From Vigna angularis (lineage: Eukaryota > Streptophyta > Magnoliopsida > Fabales > Fabaceae), in assembly GCF_016808095.1 (NCBI RefSeq), contig NC_068971.1, positions 45,320,131 to 45,384,130 on the forward strand: a stretch of DNA of 64,000 bases, written 5' to 3'. The notes under the pieces were generated by a model that saw nothing but the letters and a program-made list of their open reading frames with translations, searched no databases and was not told where the DNA came from. A program made the position numbers and the translations under genes. Shown here piece by piece: positions 1 to 11,433 of the stretch; within the stretch, counting starts at the first letter, position 1; each line of letters opens with the position of its first letter.

Positions 1-514
1 ACATATTTCCATCAACTTTGATTTTGTCTTCATGTATATTCATCAAATCTCCTTCCTTCAAAAAGACAAAAAAAAAAATCATCAACATACAACAAAGTTT
101 TCTCCTCAAAATTCAAAATTTACACCAACCATATTTCTCTTACATATCGGGATTTCAAATCCTTGTACAAAAATGCAACACTTTGTTTATTGATTTCAAA
201 ACTTTCAAAAAAAAAAAAAAATCATCAGAGTCAACATCATGTACATATTTTAAAAAAAAAAACTTTGAATTTGTTTTCGTAAATATTTATCAAATTTTCT
301 TCCTTCAAAAAGACAAAAAAAAATCAACATGCATCAAAGCTTTCCCCTGCAATTTCCAAATTTACATCAACCATGTTTCTCATCTCAAAGTAAAAATGGA
401 CACTCATTTCTATCTCAAAAAAAAAAAAAAAAAGCAAAAAAAGATCAAAAAAAAATTTTCAACATCTCAAAATTTCAACAAAATTCAAAAATTTTAAATT
501 CAAAACAATCAAAC

Positions 515-1228
515 AATTTTACTTTCTGTCATTGGTATCTCGGCCCTCTGCGAGGCAATGGTCGAGCCCAATTTTACTTTCTGCCATTGGTATCTCGGCC
601 CTCTGCGAGGCAATGGTCGAGCCCAATTTTACTTTCTGCCATTGGTATCTCGGCCCTCTGCGAGGCAATGGTCGAGCCTAATTTTACTTTCTGCCATTGG
701 TATCTCGGCCCTCTGCGAGGCAATGGTCGAGCCCAATTTTACTTTCTGTCATTGGTATCTCGACCCTCTGCGAGGCAATGGTCGAGCGCAATTTTACTTT
801 CTGTCATTGGTATCTCGACCCTCTGCGAGGCAATGGTCGAGCCCAATTTTACTTTCTGTCATTGGTATCTCGACCCTCTGCGAGGCAATGGTCGAGCCCA
901 ATTTTACTTTCTGCCATTGGCATCTCGGCCCTCTGCAAGGCAATGGTCGAGCCCAATTTTACTTTCTGCCATTGGTATCTCGACCCTCTGCGAGGCAATG
1001 GTCGAGCCCAATTTTACTTTCTGCCATTGGTATCTCGACCCTCTGCGAGGCAATGGTCGAGCCTAATTTTACTTTCTGCCATTGGTATCTCGGCCCTCTG
1101 CAAGGCAATGGTCGAGCCCAATTTTACTTTCTGCCATTGGTATCTCGGCCCTCTGCAAGGCAATGGTCGAGCCCAATTTTACTTTCTGTCATTGGCATCT
1201 CGGCCCTCTGCAAGGCAATGGTCGAGAC
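515..1228 (+). repeat. 55-bp minisatellite, about 13 copies
   Basis: The unit contains ATTTTACTTTCTG, then CATTGGTATCTCG, CCCTCTGCGAGG and CAATGGTCGAGCC. Successive CGGCCCTCTG blocks start at 541, 596 and 651, giving an exact 55-bp period. Copies differ at a few sites, for example c/g in CTCGGCC versus CTCGACC and gagg/aagg. The array sits directly upstream of the polypurine tract, the position where Tat-lineage elements are known to carry variable tandem repeats. Confidence 0.95.
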
Positions 1229-1445
1229 CAGCAATCAAACTCATCATTCACTTCCATAGGGTTGTTACACCCTCAATAATGTCTACACACCTCAATTTTG
1301 TTAGCCTTGTTCATATTTGTTTTAAATTTTCCTGTTGTTCATTGTCCATTTTGAAATCCAGACGAAATTAGTGTTTCTTTCTTTACTTAGCTTTTACTCC
1401 AATAATACGAAAATTCAAAATTTTCATATTATCTAGTAAAATCTA

Positions 1446-1461
1446 AGTAAAGAGGGGCAGC
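1446..1461 (+). other. Polypurine tract before 3' LTR
   Basis: AGTAAAGAGGGGCAGC directly precedes the TGTCAACACCC start of the LTR. Its position and purine content fit a plus-strand primer site. Confidence 0.7.
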
Positions 1462-1554
1462 TGTCAACACCCAATTTCGTCCGGATTGACCAATAGAGTG
1501 TAAAATAAAAAAATAAAAATGAAAATAAAAAAAATAATAAAAAATAAAAGAGCG

Positions 1555-2400
1555 TTCGTCCTCTGACGTTCGGCTCCTACCCCTACAATAAAACGCTCGT
1601 CCTTACTTTTTCTGCCGTTCGTCCTCTCTCATCTACCGCTCGTCCGCTCGCTCGTTTAGGTCGCTCTCTCTCATCTACCGCTCGTTCTCTCTTGTCTGCG
1701 CTCGTACTACGTCTACTGTTCGGCCTCTGCCGTTCATTCCTATTCTCCAGATCTTCATACCGTTCGCCCTCTACCAAGCGCGACCGTTCGTCGTGCACAA
1801 CTGTTCGGCTCGTCCCCTGTGTGCAAACCCGTTCGTCCATGACGCTCATCCCACTGCACGACCGTTCGTTCTTTTTTGACAAATATAAGTGACGTTCGGC
1901 AATCTTCACCGTCTAGCGCTCTAACTGGCGACCGTTCGTCCTCACCCTTTCGGACCGTTCGTCCTCGCCCTTGAGTGACCGTTTGTCCACAGTCTTGCCC
2001 GATCGTTCGTCCTCCGCTTCAACCATTCGTTCAGTTAGGACGTTCGCCATCACCTTCAACCGTTCGGTGTTCACTATTCGACCGTTCGACCATTCGTTCA
2101 TTTAGGACGTTCGTCCTCAGCCTCAACCGTTCGATCGTCCACAAGCTTTTCAACCTTTCGGCCGTTCGTCCTCAACCGTTCGGCCTCTGAATATGTCGTT
2201 CGGTCATAGTGTTTATTGAACGTTCGGCCTTCATTTGAACGTTCGGTCTCCATGTGTTTGTCGTGTTTAATTTCTTCCAGCATTTGGTTTTGAGCGCTCG
2301 TCCTATGCTTTGTGCGACCGTTCGTCCAGTTTGTTCTACCGCTCGTCCAAATGGTAATTTGTCGTGGCTTTCGTCCAAATTGTCGTTCGCGGGCCCATAC
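1555..2400 (+). repeat. Degenerate CGTTCG-rich segment inside the LTR
   Basis: Dozens of copies of CGTTCG and CCGTTCGTCCTC-like words occur at irregular spacing. CpG density is far above that of the AT-rich surroundings. It looks like a decayed short-unit array. The minus-strand open frames rich in E, R and D come from the repeated word. Confidence 0.7.
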
Positions 2401-3956
2401 GTCTCAATTATTCCCATAATCTTCCAACGGTCCACTTCTACCTTCTCCCACTTCACTAACCCTCCACTTATGGCTGCCTACAATCTTCCACCAACCCAAT
2501 AATTTCTGCAGTCCTCCAATCAAAGCTGCCGACGCTCCTCATCTCCAATCAAAGCTGCCGACAATGGCACCCTTTCTGCCAATTTAAGGAGGCCATCATC
2601 TCCACTGAAAAGGGGGACGGAGGACCACAGTCAACACCTCTGAGCATTTTTCTCCCACCTTCACACCCAATCATCAATCTTCACCCTTACCTCACGGCCA
2701 TTCCCCCAATCTTCATCATCTTCAACACCTCATGACCACAACCATTTTTCCTTTTTCACTACCAACTCTGTTATCTTCAACACCGGTGATCATCTCCAAG
2801 ACCTCGAGAACACCCGCACATCCCTTCCCTCTTCGTTTTCACCTCACGACAAACTTCATCATCTTCTTCCACAATATCAGCAACAACAACATCCCCCATT
2901 CACCTCAAACGCCCACTGCTACTAGAAACGGCCATCCTCCATATTCACACACAGCCAATATCATCACCTTCATCTCCAACACGCCTCACGGCCATATTTC
3001 TTCATCCTTATACCATTTCATGGCAGCACCTTAGTCTTCATCTATTTCCTTCGTTTTCATCATCCTAACAAACAGAAAACCAAATTTGAGTGCCATCGGA
3101 GACTCTGCCTCAGCCTTTGCCCGTCGCCCCTGATCCAAACCCGAACCACCATCCTTTACCTCCGCGTATGTCTATCGCGACCCTCATCACCAGCACACTT
3201 CAGATCCGGTCACCGTCGTTCTCCGCCTCTGTCATCTTCGTCGGCAACTATCAGTTATGGAGGGCGTCGCCGCCTCTACCTCGTAGCCGCCGTTTTCTTC
3301 TCGCCTAGGTCAATACCCGCCACCACGAGCTCCAGCGTCGATCATCCGATTCACCAACCTGCTACCGTGATATCCACTCCGCCAGCCGTCGCCAGCCGTC
3401 ACCAGCGCCTTCCCTATCGCGAGCCACGCCGCGGTGGCCATGGAACAAAGAGTCTCCCCACGCTGTGGCTGTCAAGTCTAGGAAGAAGGGAATTTACTTC
3501 CTTTGGTCTCATTCAGAATTGAGAAAACCCTGAAGAGAGTTTGGGCTTGGAGCCCGTTTTGGTTTCTTAATAAAAAAATAAAATAAAGAAAAATAAAAAC
3601 AGCTTTCTCCTTCACGCAGTCCCCGGTTTTCATCTTTACACCTCCTTTCATTTGGGTTTAAACCCATCAATTTCTGCAAACAAAAAAAAAAAAAAAAGAA
3701 TTGGGCCGGACAACTAGATACTCAATGCACCCCCAGTTTTATCTTGACACCCCTGGCGGATACAAAGACAAAAAGGAGGGGATTTTGGCCCAAATAAAGG
3801 AGCTTCAATTTCACTCGTCACTCCTGGTTTTATCTCTGTACCCTTAATTTTGTTAAGTTTTTTTTCTTGTTTTCTTTTTTACGCTTTCTTCCTTTCTTTT
3901 ATTGTTTTTTTATTGAATGTAACCCCTTGTACAGTAACCCTCACCCCTTTGTTTTA

Positions 3957-3967
3957 TTTATATATAG
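3957..3967 (+). promoter_or_regulatory. TATA-like element of the LTR
   Basis: TTTATATATAG follows a C-rich stretch (about 3920-3950), a usual place for the U3/R boundary of a long plant LTR. No transcript start can be seen directly. Confidence 0.4.
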
Positions 3968-4095
3968 TAAACTTGTTTGTGTTGTTTTGTATAAAAATTA
4001 TAAAAAATGTAAAAAATAAAAAATAAAAATTATAAAAAAATTGTAAAAAATAAAAAATATATAAAACTTCAGAAAAACATTTAATGTAATAAATA

Positions 4096-4375
4096 TTGGT
4101 ATGAGTACTCGTGCGATCATACGCATCAGCCTAGTACTTATTGCCCAAATATAAAATAAATAAAGAAAAAAGCCGTGTGAGTGCTCGTGCGATCGTACGC
4201 ATCAGCCTAGTACTCATTACGTAAAACAATAAAGAAAAAGCTGTGTGAGTGCTCGTGCGATCGTACGCATCAGCTTAGTACTCATTACGCAAAACAATAA
4301 GAGGAAAAAGCCGTGTGAGTGCTCGTGCGATCGTACGCATCAGCCTAGTACTCATTACGCAAAAAATATAAATAT
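4096..4375 (+). repeat. ~70-bp direct repeat, four copies, in LTR
   Basis: The core GTGCTCGTGCGATCGTACGC and then ATCAGCCTAGTACTC recurs with GTGCGATC at about 4111, 4187, 4255 and 4325 (steps of 76, 68 and 70). Each copy ends in an A-rich tail. The first copy is the most diverged. Confidence 0.85.
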
Positions 4376-4464
4376 TACAATGAAAATACCAAAAGCATAT
4401 AAAATCTACAAAAACTAAAAGAACATCTACTTTTCAAAACAACAATCAAATATCGTCTAGTCAG

Positions 4465-4700
4465 AACTACGTAATCCTTGATTCTCCATCAAAAGTGGAG
4501 ATACGTAGGAGCAAGGCCAGTCCTTGTCAGGTTCACTTTCCCAAAAATCCAAATTTATCCATAATCAATTAAATAAATTTTCAAACAATTTCCAAACAAA
4601 TTTCTCAAACTGTTTTCAAACGAACTACGGAACCCTGATTTCTCATTCTGAATGAGAATACGTAGGAGCAAGGTCAATCCTTGTCGGGCCCAAAAAGCTA
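4465..4700 (+). repeat. Duplicated ACTACG...CGTAGGAGCAAGG module
   Basis: Two diverged copies of a ~75-bp module lie near 4465-4540 and 4622-4700. Each runs from ACTACG through a GGAGATACG- or GAGAATACG-type core to AGGAGCAAGG and TCCTTGTC. This is a recurrent feature of Tat-lineage LTRs in legumes. Confidence 0.6.
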
Positions 4701-5005
4701 AAAAATATTGTTTGTTTCTTTAGAATCTTATTTTAGGGGATAGTTAAACATTTTGAAAACCACATCATATTCGCGTATTTAGTTAAAGGTACTGCCTTAG
4801 GGCAGGCGTTGTAGGGTGCTAATACCTTCCCTACACGTAACCGACTCCCGAACCAAGAATCTGGTTGTAATAGACTATGCCTTATCATTTTATGGTTTTC
4901 CCGTAGTTTTCCAGAATAAACTATGGTGGCGACTCCAATCTCTTTTTCAAAACCCTTTCGTTTTCTTTTTTGGATCGTCGTCCCGTCGCGATTCCGGTTG
5001 CGACA

Positions 5006-5190
5006 CATATTATTGAGAATATGTATGACTTCGTGATTGAGCACGTTTATTCTATTGGTTTAGTTATACATATTATTGAGAATATGTATGACTTCGTGAT
5101 TGAGCACGTTTATTCTGTTGGTTTAGTTATACATATCATTGAGAATATGTATGACTTCGTGATTGAGCACGTTTATTCTGTTGGAGGTGG
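5006..5190 (+). repeat. 63-bp tandem repeat, about three copies
   Basis: The unit starts CATATTATTGAGAATATG and passes through GACTTCGTGATTGAGCACG. Starts are at 5006, 5069 and 5132. The first copy abuts the end of the Tat LTR, so that element probably inserted inside this array. Because 63 is a multiple of 3, the same frame stays open through all copies; this is not evidence of coding. Confidence 0.9.
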
Positions 5191-7117
5191 TACATACACT
5201 ATGTTATTTACTTGTAACTTCGTCGGTCTTTTTAGCATTTTTGCTAGTCTCACGCGTGAGACGGAGATTCGAGTGTAACCTTCTTCTGCGCGAGGAGGTG
5301 AATGTCTCGCCCAATGACTTCGGCTCATGTTGAGTATAGTGCATCGTTACGCGTAGTATCGATGTTTTTACTCGTTAGTCCTTGAGGAGTCGGGGAGATA
5401 GGTCTGAAGTCGCGATGGATGATGGCTCGGGTCGCCTGTTATTGAGAGCAGGTTATGACGACGAATTACAAGTAAACGACATCAGTTTATGAAAGACTAG
5501 TCTGCAGAGTCATGTGAGTCGATTTATCATGGGAATTGTTATAGTATATGTAGTGGGTTTATAATGTGATAATTCTTGTTATTCATCTTGCATGTTGTGG
5601 CTGTGGTTTCTAACCGTGATGGTCGTACGGATACGGGAGAGATGGTAGTGCAGATAAAGTTGGATTTGGAATACTTCGAGAGAGAGACGGGGAGTAAAAC
5701 TTGTTGGGTCTATAGGTAGTAACGAGCGCTCTTACTAGTGACGTTCGGTCTTGGTGTTATTTATTTTTAGGTAGCGAACGTTATTAGGTAACAGTTGATC
5801 TTGATGTTAGTGGATCTGAGGTAGCTAGCGTCCGATCTTAATTTGGTAACCTGAGGTTTAGTTTGATTACGTTCGGTCAGTACTGAGGTGTTCAGCAGAG
5901 TACTCTAGGCGTTTAAACCAGACTCAAGTGTTCTTTATTATAGTGTTTTGTCTCGTAGTGATGGTTCTTAGGGAATGATCTTTATTGGTGATGTTGCTCT
6001 GAGGTTGTAATCATTTACGGGGAGTGACCGGCCTTGATATTCGTTGAGGTAACGATCGATTAAGAAGTAGTGATTAGTCGTGATGATGCATGATTCAGGA
6101 AGTGATCATTCTCAGGTAGTGTTAGGGGCGGATGATGCTTGTTTCAGATAAGGATTGTTAACAATTAGCGGTTGTACATAGGGAACATCCGGTCTCGATG
6201 AGGTTACCCTCAGATAGTGTTAAATCCAGTAAAGTGATCAATTAAGTGTTCGCCCGAATGGTACTTAATCTGTGGTGCGCGAGATTTGATCTTTGAGCAA
6301 TCGTTCGAATAGTGTTTGAAATAATAGTAATTGTTCTAGTAGAGTACACTGTCTTAACGTGAAGTCTAAGTACTTGATCTTAATCAGCGTTTGATCTTTT
6401 GGTATTCGACCTAATGGTATTCGGTATAATAGCGGTTGATGTTTAGTTTCGAGCTTAAGTGATCAATCTTAATGTTCGTGTAAACAGTATCCGATGTAAT
6501 ATAAGTTCGTTGTTTTATCGTTTGATTCAATAATGATATGATATCTGGGTATGTATTGAGGTTGAGGGTACTGTAGTAGGATGTCTTGATCTGTGGTTGA
6601 TTGTGGACATATTGAGGGGACTAAGAATGAAATTACAAGTGGGGCACTTTCCGTTGATTTGCTCATCAACGTATCGTCCGGATGAGAGTTTATTGTGTAC
6701 TGGGTTGATTATTAGGTACTATGGAATGAGTGTCCAACAGGAATTGTGGTACGTTGGTTTGAGGATGTCTGACTTAATTATTATATGATATTTGTATCGA
6801 AATAACTATGCAAGTTTTATAAATGATGTGTTTCAGGTTAGCTCACCCTTACTTTGCTTGTTTGTGCATGTGAATGCGATGATCGTATAATGTGTGATGT
6901 TATACGGGAGCAGTTGAAGGATTGTCACGTGATCCTGTGCAAATGGAGGAAGAGATGGAAGATCGAATTAGAAGGATTCAATGTTATCTTTGCAGTTACG
7001 TCTGAGCTTAAAACTGATGTATAGATTTTAGTTGATGTTCGGGATGTTATGTATTATTACAACATTTAAGTTTTGAAAATAATTTTTTAATTTTGGGTGA
7101 ATTTTTGGGATGTTACA
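5006..7117 (-). mobile_element. LTR-like repeat (LTR C), minus orientation, left part cut by the Tat insertion
   Basis: Read on the minus strand, it begins at 7117 with TGTAACATCCC, the same 11 bases that open solo LTR A in this window. It continues as non-coding sequence of mixed composition to the junction with the Tat LTR at 5005/5006. A GTAAGGGTGAGCTAA-like block near its 5' side resembles one in LTR A (GTAAAGGTAAGCTAG). Its other end is not in the window, so solo or full-length state cannot be told. Confidence 0.45.
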
Positions 7118-7252
7118 CATATACATTTCAATTGACTTTTTTCCAATAAACATTTTACCTTATTGTCAATGTTTTTGCAAAAAAATTTGTTATGAATCAC
7201 CTATTTATTTTTAATGTTTTCTTTTGTAATGTTCTATAACATTTCATACCAA

Positions 7253-7299
<47 letters not shown>

Positions 7300-7520
7300 T
7301 GTTTAATAAATATATTAAAGAACATGACTTAATAATATTTATTAAGTTTTTTTTAAACGGTCTCACGACTTATATGATCTTATAAATACAATTAATATTT
7401 CTTAATGAATACTCATTTGATAATAATTTATAGATCCTAAATTCTTTTACTAACTATAGTATTGGAAAGTCTTTTTGTTGGTAGATCTTCCTTTAAGCAA
7501 CAAGTATTAGTAGTTGTTGA
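7118..7520. other. AT-rich spacer with a (TA)n microsatellite
   Basis: No gene is seen. A TA dinucleotide run occupies about 7257-7292. The rest is AT-rich sequence between LTR C and MULE-1. Confidence 0.7.
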
Positions 7521-7736
7521 TGAATTATCAGGCGATTTTGTTTTTAGTCCCTGCTCAGAACTTTGATGGTTTTTAGTCCTTATAGTTTTGAAACTCTGAG
7601 TATCAGTCCTTAAAAATGGACGGTGTTAAGTTTTTGTGGATGTGGCAAACGGAGATGCCACGTGATCACTGATCTCTCTGCTTCACTCTCTGCCACGTGG
7701 GATGTTTAACTGTTGAACTGAGATTAAGTCAGTTAA
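7521..7736 (+). repeat. MULE-1 left terminal inverted repeat (tip missing)
   Basis: Starts TGAATTATCAGGCG and ends AAGTCAGTTAA. It contains two CCACGTG-like words. The reverse complement matches 12621-12836 with about three differences. Confidence 0.9.
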
Positions 7737-8011
7737 TTACGTTGTTGATTGAAATTAGATATAGGGTTCAGAATTTGTCAAAAGTAAATATTTGAATTGG
7801 GGGGAAAACGTTGTTTTACTGGAAGCATTGTAGTGGAAACCTTTGACAGGAAGCATTGTATCTTGGTTGTCCTTGCGGTGGTCGTTCTGGTGGTCGTCAA
7901 AGACAAGCGTAAAGACAAGCGTAAAGGTAAGTTAAGCTATTGTTTTTGTGTTTCGGTTATGGTTGTTCCAATTTGTGCGTAAAGCGTTGATGTGTGAATG
8001 TAGGTCTAGAA

Positions 8012-11000
8012 ATGGTTTTCGACATTTCTTTGCATCACATGGGGAAGTTTGTTAGTAATAAGGGGCTACAGTATGTTGGAGGAGAGATACACGTGATCAA
8101 AGGAGTTGATCCGGATCGTTGGTCATATTTTGAAGCGGTTGGAATAGTTAAAGAATTTAAGTATGATGCAGACTTCAAACTTTGGTGGAAGGGGTCCAAA
8201 CAAAGGCTGATGAATAATGTCAGATTGTTGAGTGATGACAGTGAAGCACTGTACTTGGCTAATTATGCAGAGGAGAATAACAAAGAGGTAGAAATTTATG
8301 TTCAACATGTTCCTAGTGAGGCAGTGGAAGTTCACTTTCTTAGCTGTGGTGAAGTGGCTGAGGAAGTGGAAGAGGGTGATGTTGAAAAAGGAAACATAGA
8401 CACCGAGGAAGTGGTTTCCAAAGTGGATGAGATTGTACAAGAGGGTGGAATGGGTTTAGAAGAGGGTGAGGAAGACTGTGATGGTGGTCATGAACAGCAG
8501 GAGGTTGATAAGGGTGAGGAAGACTGTGATGGTGGTCATGAACAGCAAGAGGTTGAAAAGGGTGAGGAGGAAGAGTGTGATGGTGGTGAGGAACAACAAG
8601 AGGTTCAAATGGGTGAGGAAGAAGAAGAGTTTGGTGGTGGTCATGAACAACAACAGGTTCAAATGAGTCAGGAAGAAGAGTGTGATGGTGATGATGAGCA
8701 TGAAGAGGTTGAAATGGGTGAGGAAGAAGAAGAGTGTGATGGTCATGATGAACATGAAGATGTTCAAATGGGTCAGGAAGAACAAGAGTTTGTTGGTGGT
8801 GATGAATATGATTATCTTGGGGAAGAAGAGGAAGGGGGGAATGTTGTTGAGAGGGAAGTAGAAGCTTCAGCTGAAGAATGTATGGATGACAGTGAAGAAG
8901 ACAGAATGGCTAATGAAGATGATGGGTTTGATGTTCAGAATGATAGGGTGGACCAATTTCGGAGAAACATTAATCCAGTTTTGGATAGGTGGAATAGAAT
9001 GAAAAAGAAGAAGAAATGTGTCCGTAGAAGAGGCAATGTTGGGGAAGGTTCATTTTTACTGAATGAAGAAGTTGGAGATCATGAGATCAATGAAGAATAC
9101 AACAGTGATGAATTGGATTCAAATGTAGATAGTGATGAGGATGTGAGGTCAAAGGGGAAATTTAAAAAGTTTAGAAAAGATGATATGAACAAGAACTTCA
9201 GATTTGAATTGGGGATGGAGTTCTGTTCTTTAAAGGAATTCAAAAATGCACTATTGGAGCATAGTGTATTAAATGGAAAAGAGGTTAAGTTTGTGAAGAA
9301 TGACCTGAACAGAGTAAGGGCAGTTTGTAAAAACAAATGTGGTTTTTTGATTATGGCCAGCAAGGTAGGAGGGAAGCAAACATTTAGGGTGAAAACATTG
9401 GTTGGACGACACAGTTGTGGAAGGACCTTTGGAAACAAAAGTGCAAATGTGAACTGGATTGCACAAGTATTAGTAGATAGGTTTGTAAATGTGGCTAACA
9501 TGACTGTCAACCAAATAATTGATGACATTAAGAAGTCATTCAGTGTTGGAATCACTGCTTGGAAAGCTGGAAAGGCAAAGCAAATTGCCTTGGATTCTTT
9601 GGTTGGTGATGGAGAGCGACAATATGGTTGTGTATATGATTATGTGGGTTAATTGCTAAGAGTGAAGGCTGGAACATTTAAAATTAAAGTCAATCAACCC
9701 CAACCAAGTTTGCCTCCAAGATTTGGCTCATTCTATATGTGTTTAGAGGGCTGTAAGCAAGGCTTCTTAGGAAGTTGCAGGCCCTTCATAGGGGTAGATG
9801 GTTGTCATCTGAAGACAACATATGGGGGTCAGCTGTTGGTGGCAGTGGGCAGAGACCCAAATGACCAATACTTCCCACTAGCTTTTGTTGTGGTTGAAAA
9901 TGAATGCAAAGAGAGTTGGAGATGGTTTTTGACACTACTACTAGAAGATATTGGAGGAATTGATTGTCAACGTTGGGTTTTCATCTCTGATCAACAAAAG
10001 GTATCTTCATTTTAATATTTCCCTATTTTTATACAGTAGCAATTGGAATACTTACTATTGAGCAAGACCTTTTCTGAATTGCAGGGACTAATGACAAACT
10101 TTTATGATTTGCAGGGACTAATGACAGTTTTTGATGAGATCTTGGAAGGAGTGGAACATAGATTGTGCTTAAGGCACTTGTATAACAATTACAAGAAGAA
10201 GTTTGGTGGAGGAGTGCTTATTAGAGATCTTATGATGGGGGCTGCAAAGGCCACATTCAAACAGGATTGGGAAAAGAAAATGGGTGAGTTGTCCAATGTT
10301 AACATTGATGCTTACAATTGGTTGCTATCTATTCCAACTAATCGTTGGTGTAAACATGCATTTAGTAGTTATCCTAGATGCGATGTCTTGTTAAATAATT
10401 TGTCTGAGTCATTTAATAGTACAATTTTACTAGCTAGAGACAAACCTATCATAACTATGATGGAATGGATTAGAACTTACATTATGAGGAGGTTTGCAAC
10501 ACTTAGAGAAAAAGCAAAGACATATACAGGACTTGTGATGCCTAAACCACGAAATAGGCTTGCTGGGGAAGTTGAGAAGAGTGGAAATTGGATTCCAACT
10601 TGGGCAGGGGGAGCAAAATTTGAAATCACTCACGGGTTTACTATGGATAAATTTGTAGTTGACCTTAGTAACCATTCATGTAGTTGTTACTTTTGGGATT
10701 TGGTAGGAATTCCTTGTAGGCACGCTGTGGCTGCCATCAATTACAAACAAGAAAACCCTGAAGACTATGTACATCCTTATTACAAGAGAGAGGCTTATGA
10801 CACTTGTTATGGCCCTGAGATTGTTCCAATCAATGGACAACAATTGTGGTCTACTTCTGAATTTGGTTCCCTACTGCCTCCAATTTATAAAACACCCCCT
10901 GGGAGGCCTAAAAAACTAAGAAGAAGGGAGGCTGATGAATATGTCACTCATACAAAATTATCAAAGAAGAATCTTCTTATGAAGTGTAGCAGCTGCAATG

Positions 11001-11433
11001 AATTTGGTCATAATGTAAGAACATGTAAAAGGGCAAACAAAAAGGTACAAAATCAATCTTTTACAACTTCACTTATTTACACATTCAAACTTATTTACAA
11101 TCTTACAATTGCAATGTTGCTTACTTCCATTTACAGAACACAAGGGCCACTTCCAGTACAGGAGGATTTGGCAGCACAAGGGCCACTTCCAGTGCAGGAG
11201 GTTCTCAACCACAACCACCTCCATCAACGTCAGAAGGAGGACCAACATCAACAAGGGGAACAACAACTGGCAGTGAAGCAGGAGCTGCATCAAGTCACCA
11301 AGGAGGAGGAACATCAAAACGGGGAAGAAGAAGTGCCACTGGAGCAGGACCTGCATCAAGGCACGAAGGTGGAAGAAGAACATCCTCAAGACTAGCTGCA
11401 CAACATCTAGGATCCCAAGCTAGTACCAATTGA
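8012..11433 (+). pseudogene. MULE-1 transposase (PB1-like/MuDR/DDE/SWIM/zinc knuckle) with an in-frame stop
   Basis: Exons by my splice model: 8012-10000, 10115-11044 and 11137-11433, all phase 0, giving 1071 codons before the final stop. In order they encode a PB1-like N-terminal domain (about residues 1-100), a long Glu-rich repeat region (115-300), a MuDR-type N-terminal domain (about 390-470), and the transposase core. Likely catalytic residues are D in IGVDGCHLK, D in SDQQK at the exon 1/2 border, and E in LSESFN. A SWIM finger (CSCYFWDLVGIPCRH) and a CX2CX4HX4C knuckle (CSSCNEFGHNVRTC) follow, then a Ser/Gly/Arg-rich tail. Codon 547 is TAA (9650-9652) between the MuDR domain and the core, so full-length protein needs readthrough; otherwise it is a recent pseudogene. 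An ATG at 7994 is also in frame, but 8012 matches the MULE-2 start. AAG|GTAAGT at 7926 and a TAG| at about 8003 suggest a 5' UTR intron. Confidence 0.85.

Larger units (their letters stand above)
1..1461 (+). mobile_element. 3' internal region of a Tat/Ogre-like Ty3 LTR retrotransposon
   Basis: This is the last part of an element whose body lies left of the window. It is A-rich, non-coding sequence with poly-A runs (1-510), then a 55-bp tandem array, then about 230 bp leading to a polypurine tract and the 3' LTR. No gag or pol motif is visible here, so it is the 3' untranslated part. Assignment to the Tat/Ogre group rests on the long LTR, its TGTCAACACCC start and its terminal modules, which I recognise from legume elements of that lineage. 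The open frames through the array are a by-product of the repetition. Confidence 0.75.
1462..5005 (+). mobile_element. 3' LTR of the Tat/Ogre-like element
   Basis: The LTR is 3544 bp long. It starts TGTCAACACCCAATTTCG after the polypurine tract and ends GATTCCGGTTGCGACA. Inside are a CG-rich segment full of CGTTCG (1555-2400), a pyrimidine-rich stretch (2640-3460), a TATA-like motif near 3957, a ~70-bp direct repeat (4096-4375), two copies of an ACTACG...ATACGTAGGAGCAAGG module (about 4465 and 4622), and a conserved block around 4790-4860. Such modules occur near the 3' end of legume Tat-type LTRs as I know them. The 5' LTR lies outside the window, so LTR divergence and age cannot be judged. 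Open frames inside it look incidental. Confidence 0.8.

Noticed and set aside
515..1228. CRISPR-like look of regular repeats
   Set aside because: The repeats are head-to-tail without unique spacers, in a plant retrotransposon.
329..1371. Several overlapping 200-aa open frames across the 55-bp array
   Set aside because: A 55-bp unit cycles through all three frames, and none of its phases contains a stop, so long frames arise automatically. No known domain; 3' UTR position.
1583..3308. Open frames in the Tat LTR (Arg/Glu-rich, Pro-rich)
   Set aside because: They follow the CGTTCG and pyrimidine-rich composition inside an LTR and match no protein family I know.
4970..5278. 102-aa frame with a 21-aa repeat
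   Set aside because: It crosses the LTR/flank junction and is explained by a 63-bp DNA repeat.
7118..7122. CATAT after LTR C as a target duplication matching CATAT after the Tat LTR
   Set aside because: The left flank of neither element is in the window; a shared AT-rich pentamer is easily chance.
8123..9555. Minus-strand frames opposite the MULE-1 transposase (and 18977-19654 opposite MULE-2)
   Set aside because: Phe/Leu/Thr-rich mirrors of the Glu-rich repeats; the plus strand carries recognised domains.
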